Numbered from the stretch's first letter, positions 46,215 to 56,188 are shown. The stretch: 64,000 bases of DNA from Marvinbryantia formatexigens DSM 14469 (GCF_025148285.1 NZ_CP102268.1:3141001-3205000); one strand, 5' to 3'. Numbers and translations: made by a program. Notes: a model not told the origin generated them from the sequence alone.

Positions 46215-47584
46215 GGATGGAACTTACACCGGTAAATGTAATCAATCAGATTGTGGCATGGTTTGCGGTGACGATTCTTGAAATGATTTTTATCATTGAT
46301 AATGTTCCTTACTGGAAATCAGTTATTCCAAAATGGATTGCTGGAAATGCGGCAGGAATTATTTTTGTGTTATTGTATTTTCCTTATTATGACCTGGCAA
46401 AATTTACGGCTTCCAGACAGCTTGAGACAGTAATGATTTATATCTGGTGGATTGTTTTTTATTTTTTGACAATCCTGCTGATGCGGTGGTGGTTTGGGCT
46501 TTCCATTGGACAGACAATGGTCCGGTGCATTATGGGGATATGCCTTTTTGCCATTGGAAATGCGGTTATACAGAATTTTATTCTGGGATTGTGGTTTCCG
46601 GAGCTTGCAGAAAAGGATACGATGCTGTATCTGTTGCTTTATACGGCATGTTATTTTCTTCTGGGAGCTACAGGGTATTTCTTCTTTGCAAGAAACATGC
46701 GCCTGGTGGAGAATCTTTATGGGATAGATTCGCCTATGGTTTGTGGTTTTTTAAGTATCCTGCTCATTTTTGCCAATATCGTCTGGGATATATCAAATGG
46801 AATATTCAAGCACGGAATTGAACCGCTTATGCTGACGGATAAATATAATACTATCGTTAGTACCGTACAGTATTTCTGCGCTTTTACAAGTGTTGTTTTT
46901 AGTTTATTTGTGCTAGGAATTCTTTTTCTTTTTTACCGGATTACGTATCTCAGGCAGGAAGAGAACATGCTGCAGTATCTGCAGAATGAGAAAGAAAAGC
47001 AGTACGAATATTCAAAGCAGAACATGGAGGTGATTAATCAGAAATGTCATGATTTGAAACGGCAGATACAGGCTTTGCGTTTTTCAAGGGATGAAGAAAA
47101 GGAAAAACTGTACCAGGAAACGCAAAGTGCGGCTGATTTCTTTGATTACGTTGTAAAGACAGATAATGAGATATTGAATACGATTCTTACAGAAAAAGGG
47201 CTGATCTGCCATAACAAGCGGATTCGTCTGACGTGTACTGTAAATGGAGGCGATTTTAACCGTATATCGGTGATTGACCTGTATACAATATTTTCCAATG
47301 CACTCGATAATGCGATTGAGTGTGTAGAAAAATATGAGGAAGAAAAAAAGATTATAGCAGTTAACATTTCTCAGATAGGAAAAATGAACTGTATTATGAT
47401 TGAAAATTATTTTGATGGAGAACTTATTTTTCAGAACGGACAGCTTCTGACGAGTAAAGAAGACACATATTATCATGGATTTGGCGTAAGGAGTATTCAG
47501 ATGCTGTCAAAAAAATATAAAGGTGATATGCGAATAAGCCATACAAATCATACTTTCTCCCTGCAGATTATGCTGCCGGCGTGA
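46211..47584 (+). CDS. GHKL-domain sensor histidine kinase (AgrC-like)
   Basis: A 457-residue membrane kinase. Six or so TM helices fill residues 1-240, a coiled coil (about 250-285) follows, then the phospho-histidine in NQKCHDLKRQIQALR (about 278). The ATPase domain of the AgrC/GHKL type has NALDNAIECV and GFGVRSIQMLSKKYKG. Such kinases usually sense peptides or small ligands. Start is ATG 46211 (ATGA overlap) or ATG 46217. A clean terminator follows at 47622. Confidence 0.92.
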   Translation: MRMELTPVNVINQIVAWFAVTILEMIFIIDNVPYWKSVIPKWIAGNAAGIIFVLLYFPYYDLAKFTASRQLETVMIYIWWIVFYFLTILLMRWWFGLSIGQTMVRCIMGICLFAIGNAVIQNFILGLWFPELAEKDTMLYLLLYTACYFLLGATGYFFFARNMRLVENLYGIDSPMVCGFLSILLIFANIVWDISNGIFKHGIEPLMLTDKYNTIVSTVQYFCAFTSVVFSLFVLGILFLFYRITYLRQEENMLQYLQNEKEKQYEYSKQNMEVINQKCHDLKRQIQALRFSRDEEKEKLYQETQSAADFFDYVVKTDNEILNTILTEKGLICHNKRIRLTCTVNGGDFNRISVIDLYTIFSNALDNAIECVEKYEEEKKIIAVNISQIGKMNCIMIENYFDGELIFQNGQLLTSKEDTYYHGFGVRSIQMLSKKYKGDMRISHTNHTFSLQIMLPA

Positions 47585-47621
47585 AGGTATTTGGGACATT
47601 TAAATCAGATTTCAGAAAAAG

Positions 47622-47654
47622 CCAGATGTAATCAGTGAAAACATCTGGTTTTTT
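47622..47654 (+). terminator. terminator of the LytTR/GHKL operon
   Basis: CCAGATGT (47622-47629) and ACATCTGG (47641-47648) form an 8-bp stem over an 11-base loop, followed by six T. Confidence 0.9.
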
Positions 47655-47799
47655 GTTGTTGGACTGCATTTTATGCCTGAAAAATGCATGATATGCCACA
47701 CATATTGCATAATTTTCTGCCTTGATTTAGTCTAAGTATAGCAAAAATAAACAAACGGATATCAATATGATAATTCGCACAATTTCAGGAGGTAGGAAA

Positions 47800-48468
47800 A
47801 TGAAAAAAGCAATGGCGGTAATCTTAACAGGGGTTGTGACACTTGGACTGGTGGGCTGCGGGAGCGGAAGTGAATCCGGGAACAAAGACACAGCAAAAAA
47901 AACTATGGCTGAAACTTATACGATTTCCTTTAATCAAAATAACGGGAATACGGTTGATATGCCAGCATACCAGTTCTTAGGAGGAGATCTTTCAGGAATG
48001 ATAAATTATGAAGGACGCCTTTACACAGATATAACACTGGAATTAAGTGGCGATGGAACCTATGAACTGACCTCGGATGCGTATACCGGCTCAAATGGCG
48101 AGCGGATTGAAGTAGGAGCAGGCGATGGCATCGGTATTGTATGCATAGTAAGCGCAGAAGGTACTTATGAGGATAATGGCGATGGAACGGTAACGGTATC
48201 TGCCGCAGAGCATGCTACATTTAAACTCGAAACGGATACATATTCGAAAGAAATTGTTTCGAATGCAGGACTTGCAGCAGTAGAGGGCGAAGATTCCGGA
48301 GAATATGACAGCGATGATACGCCGGGCATTCTGGACTGGATTCCGGAAACAGTCTTTACACTTGGTGAGAACGGAGAAATTGTAACCTATGTAAAAGCCG
48401 GTGAAACGGAAGAAACCTCTGAAGCGGACACCGCTGCGGAAGAGGAGACAGCTATAGCGTCAGATTAA
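47800..48468 (+). CDS. uncharacterised lipoprotein
   Basis: A 222-residue exported lipoprotein with lipobox GLVGC (cysteine about residue 20). The body is acidic, rich in glycine, threonine and aspartate, with beta-like strands and an acidic C-terminus (ETEETSEADTAAEEE). No family recognised. ATG 47800 follows AGGAGG by seven bases. It is the first gene after the LytTR system, ahead of the GH3 gene, so it may bind glycans or signal for that kinase; this is inference. Confidence 0.8.
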   Translation: MKKAMAVILTGVVTLGLVGCGSGSESGNKDTAKKTMAETYTISFNQNNGNTVDMPAYQFLGGDLSGMINYEGRLYTDITLELSGDGTYELTSDAYTGSNGERIEVGAGDGIGIVCIVSAEGTYEDNGDGTVTVSAAEHATFKLETDTYSKEIVSNAGLAAVEGEDSGEYDSDDTPGILDWIPETVFTLGENGEIVTYVKAGETEETSEADTAAEEETAIASD

Positions 48469-48501
48469 ATCGGGGTAGTGCATAAAAAGGAGCAGTGTGA
48501 A

Positions 48502-49731
48502 ATGAAAAAAAAGAGAATAAAACCCAGTCCCCGGTTTTTCAGAGGAATGACAGCTATTTTTTCTGCGCTTTTAATCCTGACAGGGAGCATCCGTACCGTT
48601 GCGTTTGACTGGAAAGATAAGGTAAATGAAATGCTTGGAGTTTCCAGTGAAGGCGTGAAACGGAGCCAGAATCCGGATGATTACATCTATCTGTCAGATT
48701 ATGACACAGCGGCAGAGCTGGTCGAAGCAGAAATCGGACTTGCGACAAGAATCCAGGCTGAGGGAACAGTGCTGCTGAAAGGAACCGCTGAGGCGGGTGG
48801 AACAAATGTGACGCTGTTTGGTATGCGCAGCCTCAAAATGCAGTACGGTGGTACGATGGGCGGAAAAGTATCCGAAAAACAGTGCGTCAGTCTTGCGGAT
48901 GCTCTGACAGAATACGGATTCAGTGTCAATCCAGTAATGCAGCAGTTTTATATGGATATGACACAGACCTATACTCCGGGAAACGCTGCAGGAGCAACCA
49001 ATATAGATACAAATACAGGAACGACTGTCAATGAAGTTCCGGTAAGTGAATACACACAGACGCAGGAAGACAGCTACGATACGTACAGCGACGCTGCAAT
49101 CATTGTGCTGGGCAGGGATTCTTCTGAAGGAAGCGACTATTATCCGGGAGCGGAAGGCATTGCAGACGCGGACGAGTTTTCCGGGAGTCCGACAGGAAAT
49201 ATCCTCGGTCTGTCAGATGATGAAAGAGAGCTGATAGCCTATGTGGAATCCCAGGGATTTGGAAAAGTGATTGTGCTGATTAATTCCGGAAGCGCTATGG
49301 AACTCGAAGAGCTTGATATGGATGACAGTGTGGATACGATCATGTGGATTGGCAATCCGGGATGCTATGGCACATATGGTATCGCGCAGATATTAAGCGG
49401 CGGGGTGCTCCCGTCGGGACATCTGGCGGATACTTATGCAGTTAATTCGGCACTTTCGCCGGCGGCAGTAAACTACGGTGCATACACATTTACAAATGCG
49501 GCTGATATCGATTCGTCTCCGAATGATGCGCTTCGTTCGAGCTGGTATCTGGCAGAGCTGGAGGGGATCTACATTGGATATAAATATTATGAGACCAGAT
49601 ATTATGATACTGTCACAGGAGCGGGAAATGCATCGGAGGCAGCGCACGGTGAAACGGCTGATGGCAAAGATGTATGGAATTATATAGCAGTATCGACTGG
49701 TCCGGCGTGGAAGATTCTGCAGTCACTGTGA
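48502..49731 (+). pseudogene. GH3 beta-glucosidase, N-terminal part (alpha/beta sandwich domain), frameshifted
   Basis: About 409 residues. A membrane anchor (about 15-35) is followed by the GH3 C-type alpha/beta sandwich domain: AEGTVLLKG, VLFG-like core, AAIIVLGRDSSEGSDYY with the likely acid/base glutamate, VIVLINSGSAMELEEL, LSGGVLPSGHLADTY and GIYIGYKYYETRYYD. This domain normally follows the catalytic barrel, so domain order is swapped, as in Butyrivibrio and Ruminococcus albus enzymes. The frame is lost after KDVWNY (about 49683); the next 16 residues are unrelated. The usual PFGYGLSYT segment is absent, so the break includes a deletion. ATG 48502 follows AGGAG. Confidence 0.8.
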
Positions 49732-51503
49732 GGGTGACGAATACAGGAGATGCGGCGGCAAAGCATGTGGTACAGCTTTATGTAGCCCAGCCGTATACAG
49801 ACTATGACAGAGAGAACGGCGTAGAAAAACCGGCAATCCAACTCGTAGGATATGCAAAGACCGGAGAGGCGTCTGAGTCTGATTATACGCAGTCGGTGCT
49901 CCTGAATCCGGGTGAGAGTGAGGAGGTTACTGTGATATTTAATACGGGTGATTTCCGGACTTATGATGATACTTATGTGCACGACGATGTGACAGGCGCA
50001 TATACGCTGGAAGCAGGAGAATATGTGTTCTCGACAGGTAATGGTGCGCATGATGCAGTACAGTCTGTACTGAAATACCAGTATCCGGAGCTGATGCAGA
50101 ATGTAACGTCGTCCGGCGTGACGCTTGCAGTTGAGCTGGAGGAAGACATGGCGTTTACAGAGTCCAATGGTACGGTGATTCAGAACCGGCTTGCGGATGC
50201 CGATCTGAACACGTGGGCTTGCGGAACGGAGGTGACATATCTGACAAGAAATGACTGGGCAGGAACATTCCCGACAGAGGTAATGTTTGTAACGGCGACA
50301 GAAGAAATGATTACACTCCTGCAGAATGCCACCTACGATGCAAATGAGGTAAATGCACAGTATGACGGAGAAACTGAGTGGGAATATGAGCAGAATCTGG
50401 GAGTTGTGGCGGCGCAGCTTTTCGGTGCGGATTATAACGACCCGCTATATGAGGATTTAATGCGGGAAGTCAGCCTTCAGGATATGCTGGACCAGTATAC
50501 CGCTAACACGGAGACGCTGAAATCGATAGGTCTGCCAAAGGTAAATGGTGCAGACAGCCCGCTTGGCATTATGGGGATACTTGGAAGATTTACAGAGGGG
50601 ACAATTTATGAGATAGAAGAATCAGATGAATATTACGGATATGAGACGAACGTATATGAAAGTGAAGTCGTAGTTGCATCGACATATAGTCATCTGCTGG
50701 CTTCAGAACAGGGAAGGATGGTCGGAAATGATTCAATCTGGACTCTTGTGACCCAGTGGAATGCGCCGGGACTTAATGTACACAGAAGTCCGTATAATGC
50801 GAGAAATTATGAATATTATTCAGAAGATTCCGTACTTACGGGAAATATGGGTGCAGATGTGGTGAGAAAAGCACAGGAATATGGGGTGTCAGCAACAGCA
50901 AAGCATTTTGCATTTAATGACCAGGAAACGGATCGTGATGGCGTAGCTGTATTTATTGACGAGCAGGCCGCAAGAGAGAATGAACTCAGAGGTTTTCAGA
51001 TTGTGATTGAAGACGGTGACCTTATGAATCTGATGACTGCATTTAACCGGATAGGTCTTACTCATTGCGGGGCAAGCCAGGAACTGATGAATGGTATTCT
51101 GCGCGGAGAATGGGGATACAACGGAAGAGTGATTACCGATTCTGTGAAATCTGCACAATATTTTCTTCCGAGCGAATGTCTGATGGCAGGCAATGATCAG
51201 ATGCTTGGCGGTGGTAACAGCTCTGCTGCGTGGGGGTACAGTGTGGAAGTGTTTGAAGAGGATACTGCACTTCAGGCACAGCTTCGTGAATCATACCACC
51301 GTTATCTTTACACGGCAATCAACAGCAATCGCATGAACGGCATTACGGAGGAAAGCTCTGTGGCCAGTGCATACACGGCGTGGCAGTGGATTCTGACGGG
51401 TATATGGGGCGCATGTATTGTTCTGGCAGCGGTATCTGCTGTCCTGTGGGGATTAAGTGTCCGATGCAGAAGGAAAACAGACAGGGAGAAAACATATGAG
51501 TAA
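49674..51503 (+). pseudogene. GH3 beta-glucosidase, C-terminal part (Fn3-like and catalytic barrel)
   Basis: The other frame carries the Fn3-like domain (SAVTVRVTNTGDAAAKHVVQLYV) and then the GH3 catalytic barrel: GLPKVNGADSPLGI, NVHRSPYNARN, TAKHFAFNDQE and the nucleophile aspartate in GRVITDSVK (codon at 51138). A C-terminal TM (about 580-600) and basic tail follow. ATG 49674 has no ribosome site and lies inside the upstream reading, so this part is not properly started. The whole enzyme was anchored at both ends. Either a recent loss or a sequencing error; the absence of the PFGYGLSYT segment argues for a genuine deletion. Confidence 0.8.
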
Positions 51504-52017
51504 GAAGAAAAGAAAGACAGGATTAGATATCGCAATGATGGTGCTGACCGTAGCGGGCATGGTGCTGTTCCTGCTCAGTTATACAACCGGATATTATGTG
51601 TTCGGTCAGATGCACAGTGTGGCAATTCTGATTTGCCTGTTTACAGCGGTAGTTGTGGAAATGGCCGGAGCATATGTGCGGGAACGCGGGCTTGTTAAAA
51701 TATCGGGTAAAATATCCAATAATGCGGAAATCGGCGTTTATGCGCAGAAAAAAAGCCCGGAAAAAGAATGGACTTATATACTTGTAATCGCGATGATTGT
51801 TCTGCTCTGCCAGGCAGTGGGAATGATTCTGATGGACCGGGTGGAAGCTGTGGGAAACTGTATCGTGACGGATTTTGATTCCGGACACGGCGGTGAGGAA
51901 GCAGTATATATGTCATTTGCCGCAATCGGTTTTTTCCTTATCACGGTTATACTGGGAATCGTGAAGAGTTTTCTGGGAGGAAGAAGAATAGAGGTGGTGG
52001 AGACAAATGAAGATTAA
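51496..52017 (+). CDS. uncharacterised membrane protein of the GH3 operon
   Basis: A 173-residue protein with four hydrophobic segments (about 10-30, 38-58, 90-112, 138-158). A short loop has the sequence KSPEKEWTY. Starts at ATG 51496, overlapping the GH3 end by eight bases, and overlaps GH5 by 11 bases, so it is coupled to both. Family not recognised; probably a structural or transport partner of the membrane-anchored GH3. Confidence 0.75.
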   Translation: MSKKKRKTGLDIAMMVLTVAGMVLFLLSYTTGYYVFGQMHSVAILICLFTAVVVEMAGAYVRERGLVKISGKISNNAEIGVYAQKKSPEKEWTYILVIAMIVLLCQAVGMILMDRVEAVGNCIVTDFDSGHGGEEAVYMSFAAIGFFLITVILGIVKSFLGGRRIEVVETNED

Positions 52018-53155
52018 AGGCGTGAATTTCGGAAACTGGCTGGTTCTGGAAAAATGGATGAGTCCGGAGCTATTTGAGGGAATTGATGCAGAAGATGAAG
52101 TGTGGCTGAACCGTGTTATGGACCAGACAGAGAAGGAAGCGCTTCTTAAGCAGCACAGGGATACCTATATAACAGAAAAGGATTTTAAACAGGTCGCTGA
52201 CTGGGGACTGAACCTGGTCCGGCTGCCCGTTCCGTTCTTTGTATTCGGTGACCGGACTCCCTATGCCGGTTGTATTGAATATGTAGATAAAGCGTTTGAT
52301 TGGGCAGAAAAATACGGCGTGCAGATTCTTGTGGATCTGCATACCGTGCCCGGCAGCCAGAATGGATATGACAATGGCGGTATCATCGGAGTCTGCAAGT
52401 GGTGCAAAAAACCGGAGGAAGTGAAATTTGCTCTGAGTGTACTGGAACGGCTGGCACAGCGTTACGGAGAACGGAGGGGATTGTACGGTATTGAAGTGCT
52501 GAATGAACCAATAAGCCGGCTTGTCTATATGACAGCGCCGTCAACGGGAAAAGCGAGGGACAGGGAAGAGGCGAAAGGCTCTTCCTATGTACCGATGAAG
52601 TTTTTAAAGCCGTTCTATATAGAAGCCTACAAACGGCTGAGAGCAATTTTGCCGGAAGAGAAAACCATTGTGTTCCACGATGGATTCCGGCTGGGAGCAT
52701 GGAAGGATTTCTTTAAGAAGGCAGGCATGAAGAATGTGGTGATAGATACCCATATTTATATCAGCGCTATGGAGAATATGTTGCCTCTGCATTTTCTGCC
52801 TGTATATAAAATATATGTGTGGTACAACATGCGTGTCATTAAAAAGACTGCGCGCTGGACGCCTGTGATAGTCGGCGAGTGGAATATTGTAAATAAAAGA
52901 GCGCTTATCCTGGCAGAGAAAGAAAAAGATGCCGGACGACAGAAACAAATCTGCCGGATGGAACACTGGAAGATTGAGGATATGGAGCGGAAGGCATGGG
53001 AATCCTCGGCTGGATGGATTTACTGGAATTACAGGTTGCATAAGGATACGGACTGCGACGATGCCTGGAAGAATATCAGAAACACACTGGACGGATGGGA
53101 TTTTACAAGGACGGTTGCACATGGATGGTGGAGAGAATTGTATGACGAACAATAA
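52007..53155 (+). CDS. glycoside hydrolase family 5 (exo-beta-1,3-glucanase-like)
   Basis: Cytoplasmic retaining beta-glycosidase, 382 residues, no signal peptide. The N-terminal GVNFGNWLVLEKWM, LVDLHTVPGSQNG, acid/base E167 in VLNEP and nucleophile E291 in VGEWN match the GH5 subgroup of fungal exo-1,3-glucanases and related bacterial enzymes. It overlaps the membrane-protein gene and the symporter gene (14 bases). It likely cleaves imported beta-gluco-oligosaccharides; specificity is inferred. Confidence 0.92.
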   Translation: MKIKGVNFGNWLVLEKWMSPELFEGIDAEDEVWLNRVMDQTEKEALLKQHRDTYITEKDFKQVADWGLNLVRLPVPFFVFGDRTPYAGCIEYVDKAFDWAEKYGVQILVDLHTVPGSQNGYDNGGIIGVCKWCKKPEEVKFALSVLERLAQRYGERRGLYGIEVLNEPISRLVYMTAPSTGKARDREEAKGSSYVPMKFLKPFYIEAYKRLRAILPEEKTIVFHDGFRLGAWKDFFKKAGMKNVVIDTHIYISAMENMLPLHFLPVYKIYVWYNMRVIKKTARWTPVIVGEWNIVNKRALILAEKEKDAGRQKQICRMEHWKIEDMERKAWESSAGWIYWNYRLHKDTDCDDAWKNIRNTLDGWDFTRTVAHGWWRELYDEQ

Positions 53156-54635
53156 GACAGAAGAAAGCGTAGCAAAAAAGAAGACGGGTTTATGGAATAA
53201 TAAAAGATTCCACACGAAGATAAAAACAAAAGATGTGAATTTTTGGGAAATGGTGTTTGGATATTTCCTGGGTCCTCTGGGCGTGCTGATTATGACAACA
53301 CTGGTCAGTACATACTATCTGACCTATTACCGGACTTATGACGATATTGTTGCGCAGGGAACATTTCTGACGCTTTTACCGCTGATTTCCGTAATCCCAA
53401 TGGTGCTGTCAAACATTATTGCAGGCGTATTGATTGGCAGGACGAATACAGGAGAGGGAAAGGCAAGACCATATATACTGGCTGCAGCGCCTCTGCTTCT
53501 AGTATCCGGTATCCTGGTATTCTGTATTCCTTATCTGAGCCTGGAATTTCGCATGGTCTGGATGGTGCTGACCTATAATCTGTTTGCTGCGGTGGCAAAT
53601 CCATTGTATTCTACTTCGCATTATCTAATGGTTTCGCTGTCTACGAGGAATCTGGAACAGAGGGGAAAACTGTCTGTAGTGGCAAACATTCCTGCGGTGG
53701 CAGCAAACGGACTCTTTAGTAGCATCGTTATGCCGTTGATTTTGAGCTGGATTAAGTCGGCGGCAGATAAGCAAGGCGTACAAAACCGATGGCAGTGTAT
53801 CATGGTCATGTTCTCTGTTATTGCATTTTTTGCATGTATCCTGGAATATTATTTTACGAGAGAGCGTATCACGGAGGAAGGGAAAGGCTCTGAAGAAGAG
53901 GAAGAAAAGGTTTCTTCCGTAAAGCAGTTAAGGGCGGCGATGAGCGATAAATACTGGTGGATTATCATGATTTTCTACGCTCTTTATCAGGCGGGAGTTA
54001 TGTTTAAAGGCGGATTTATCTTTAATATTTATTGCAATGAGTTTTTTGCAGAGACGCAGGTGTTTGGAATGCAGCTTAACGGGGAGATGGTACAGTCCGT
54101 GCTGGCGCTTATAAGCGGGATCCCTCTTGCTGCCGGGATGTTGTTTATCTCGCCACTTGCGAATAAATTCGGCAAGAGGAGCGTGATCATCGCCGGACTG
54201 GCATTCTCTATTGTGGGAAGTATCATTTGCATATCGGCTCCGGACAGTTTTATGGTGGTGCTGATTGGGCAGACATTCAAGGGGATAGGAAGTATTCCAG
54301 GAGCGTACATTATGATGGCGCTTTTTGCAGATGTACTGGAGCATCTTGAAGCGAGATTCGGTTTCCGCTGCGATGGCGTTTCCATGTCTGTATATAATGC
54401 GATTCTGACGGTTGTAAATGGGCTTGCGACGGCGTTTTTCCTGTTTTTTTATGATAATTCTGCTTTTTCCCCGGCAGGAGTGGCAGAGTTCTTTTTCGTG
54501 GGATATGAAATTATTGCACATGCGGTATTGATAATACTGCTCCTGTTTATGAATGTTGAAAAGGGCATAAAAGAGGATCAGAAAATCATTGCAGAAAGAA
54601 AAAAGACGGCAAAATCAGCAGTAAAGGGAGAATAG
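53142..54635 (+). CDS. GPH-family sugar:cation symporter
   Basis: A 497-residue glycoside-pentoside-hexuronide (MelB-like) transporter with about twelve TM helices. Start ATG 53142; a longer in-frame reading lies in the GH5 coding region and is a shadow. Characteristic segments are FGYFLGPLGVLIMTTLVSTYY-like helix 1, NPLYSTSHYLMVSLSTR, and GVSMSVYNAILTVVNGLATAFF. It imports the oligosaccharide released by the anchored GH3, feeding the cytoplasmic GH5. Confidence 0.9.
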   Translation: MTNNKTEESVAKKKTGLWNNKRFHTKIKTKDVNFWEMVFGYFLGPLGVLIMTTLVSTYYLTYYRTYDDIVAQGTFLTLLPLISVIPMVLSNIIAGVLIGRTNTGEGKARPYILAAAPLLLVSGILVFCIPYLSLEFRMVWMVLTYNLFAAVANPLYSTSHYLMVSLSTRNLEQRGKLSVVANIPAVAANGLFSSIVMPLILSWIKSAADKQGVQNRWQCIMVMFSVIAFFACILEYYFTRERITEEGKGSEEEEEKVSSVKQLRAAMSDKYWWIIMIFYALYQAGVMFKGGFIFNIYCNEFFAETQVFGMQLNGEMVQSVLALISGIPLAAGMLFISPLANKFGKRSVIIAGLAFSIVGSIICISAPDSFMVVLIGQTFKGIGSIPGAYIMMALFADVLEHLEARFGFRCDGVSMSVYNAILTVVNGLATAFFLFFYDNSAFSPAGVAEFFFVGYEIIAHAVLIILLLFMNVEKGIKEDQKIIAERKKTAKSAVKGE

Positions 54636-54637
54636 TG

Positions 54638-55405
54638 ATGAAAAAGAAAAAGCTGACATTAATCATTTTAAGTATAGCAGTATTGTTTATGACAGTTTCG
54701 GGAATATACTTGTCTGTGGTAAAAAAGCCTGCCGCAGACCGGAATAATCAGGAAAAAGAACCGGTCCTTGCAGAAGAACAGAAAGAAAGCCCGCTATACG
54801 GGAAAAGGATAATATTTCTCGGCTCTTCTGTAACATATGGAGAAGCAGCAGACGGATATTCATTTGTAGACTATCTGGAAGAAAAAGATGGAATAAAAGC
54901 TGTGAAGGAGGCTGTTTCGGGCACGACTTTGACAGACAGTGGCGGTGATTCGTATGTGCAGAGAATGAAAAACAATATAGATAAAGATATGGAAGCTGAT
55001 GCATTTGTCTGCCAGTTATCTACGAATGATGCGACACAGCGAATGCCGCTGGGAGAAATCGCGGATACGAAAGAGCTGGAGGATTTTGACACAGGCACTG
55101 TTACAGGTGCGATAGAATATATTATAGGCTATGCATCTGAAACGTGGGACTGTCCTGTTATTTTTTATACAAATTCAAAATTCGGGCATAAAGGTTATGA
55201 AGAAATGATAGATGTCATGACCGATATCCAGAAAAAATGGAATATCGGGTTTATTGATATGTATAATGATACAGAATTTAATGATATTTCAGATGAGCAG
55301 AAAAAAGAATATATGGCAGATTATATTCATCCGACGCGGCAGGGATATATTCAGTGGTGGGCACCCTATATAGAAGACTATCTGATTACTTATTTGGCGG
55401 AGTGA
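54638..55405 (+). CDS. membrane-anchored SGNH/GDSL hydrolase
   Basis: A 255-residue protein with an N-terminal signal anchor (about 6-26) and outer SGNH domain: block I IIFLGSSVTYG (serine nucleophile), block III LSTNDAT (asparagine) and block V DYIHPTRQGY (aspartate, histidine). Such enzymes deacetylate carbohydrates or hydrolyse esters. AGGGAG lies seven bases before ATG 54638. Last gene of the glycan operon; it likely removes acyl decorations from the target polysaccharide. Confidence 0.88.
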   Translation: MKKKKLTLIILSIAVLFMTVSGIYLSVVKKPAADRNNQEKEPVLAEEQKESPLYGKRIIFLGSSVTYGEAADGYSFVDYLEEKDGIKAVKEAVSGTTLTDSGGDSYVQRMKNNIDKDMEADAFVCQLSTNDATQRMPLGEIADTKELEDFDTGTVTGAIEYIIGYASETWDCPVIFYTNSKFGHKGYEEMIDVMTDIQKKWNIGFIDMYNDTEFNDISDEQKKEYMADYIHPTRQGYIQWWAPYIEDYLITYLAE

Positions 55406-55419
55406 TGGAATTAAGAGGA

Positions 55420-55460
55420 TAAATGAGAGAATCATATTCTGGTATGATGTCTCTCATTTA
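55420..55460 (+). terminator. hairpin after the SGNH gene
   Basis: TAAATGAGAGA (55420-55430) pairs with TCTCTCATTTA (55450-55460), with inner TCATA/TATGA pairing. Ends in TTCTG, a weak T-run. Confidence 0.6.
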
Positions 55461-55558
55461 TTCTGATTAAAACAGGTGTTATTTAAAAAATATAATCGGA
55501 TATGAGGAGGACGGAAGATAAAAAGAAGAGAAAGTGTATGAAAGAACTATAAAACGTA

Positions 55559-55586
55559 TTGACAAATCGGGGCAGCATGCTATCAT
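55559..55586 (+). promoter_or_regulatory. promoter of the MarR gene
   Basis: TTGACA (55559-55564) and TATCAT (55581-55586), 16-base spacer. Confidence 0.75.
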
Positions 55587-55599
55587 CTTAAAAATAAAT

Positions 55600-55615
55600 A
55601 GTTTAAATTTAAAAT
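55600..55615. promoter_or_regulatory. operator-like palindrome O1
   Basis: AGTTTAAATTTAAAAT contains the perfect palindrome TTTAAATTTAAA just after the MarR promoter. It matches O2 at 56117-56132 in 14 of 16 positions. Confidence 0.55.
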
Positions 55616-55633
55616 AGAATGGAGGAAAAGAAA

Positions 55634-56071
55634 ATGAATTATTCTCTTGAATCATTATTGTATGGGATGCAATTCAGAAAATTATTGGAAAAGAAGCTGG
55701 CGCCTTTAGAAAAAGAGTACGGATTACATAAGATAGATATGCAGCTCTTGTTTTACCTTTCTCATGCAGGGGAAAAAAATACATCGTCTGATATGATGGA
55801 GCTGAAAATGTTTACCAGAGGACACATTTCACAGTCATTAACTCGGCTCCAGAAAAAAGGTTATATTCAGATGGAGCAGGATCTGGAGGACAGGCGGTGT
55901 ACACATAATTATCTGACGAAGGAGGCATATGTTGTAATAGAACAAGTGGAAAAGATTTATGAAAGCGGGCAGAATATTATTATGAAAGGCGTGACGGAAG
56001 AGGAAAGGCGGATCTTATTGGTTGTTGCACAAAAAGTAAACCAGAATATTAATGACGAATTAGGAAATTAG
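55634..56071 (+). CDS. MarR-family transcriptional regulator
   Basis: A 145-residue winged-helix regulator. The recognition helix is in SSDMMELKMFTRGHISQSLTRLQKKGYI and the wing in EQDLEDRRCTHNYLT, the usual MarR D-R motif. ATG 55634 lies seven bases after GGAGGA; ATG 55619 would place the ribosome site inside the coding region. Strong promoter and palindromes before and after the gene suggest autoregulation plus control of the downstream cluster. Confidence 0.9.
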   Translation: MNYSLESLLYGMQFRKLLEKKLAPLEKEYGLHKIDMQLLFYLSHAGEKNTSSDMMELKMFTRGHISQSLTRLQKKGYIQMEQDLEDRRCTHNYLTKEAYVVIEQVEKIYESGQNIIMKGVTEEERRILLVVAQKVNQNINDELGN

Positions 56072-56116
56072 TATGACTGATTCGGAATAGCCGAAAGCGT
56101 TGTTTTTTATTCAAAT

Positions 56117-56132
56117 ATTTTAATTTTAAAAT
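56117..56132. promoter_or_regulatory. operator-like palindrome O2
   Basis: ATTTTAATTTTAAAAT between the MarR gene and the downstream cluster, near-identical to O1. The surroundings (56100-56150) are very AT-rich and could hold a promoter. Confidence 0.5.
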
Positions 56133-56188
56133 ATTTATAAATAAATCAAGAAACAAGAATTGAATATTCAGAGAGAAAAAAGAGCAGT

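Noticed and set aside
52929-53141. 71-residue N-terminal extension of the GPH symporter
   Set aside because: Lies wholly within the GH5 coding region in another frame and is not transporter-like; ATG 53142 begins the normal MTNNK terminus.
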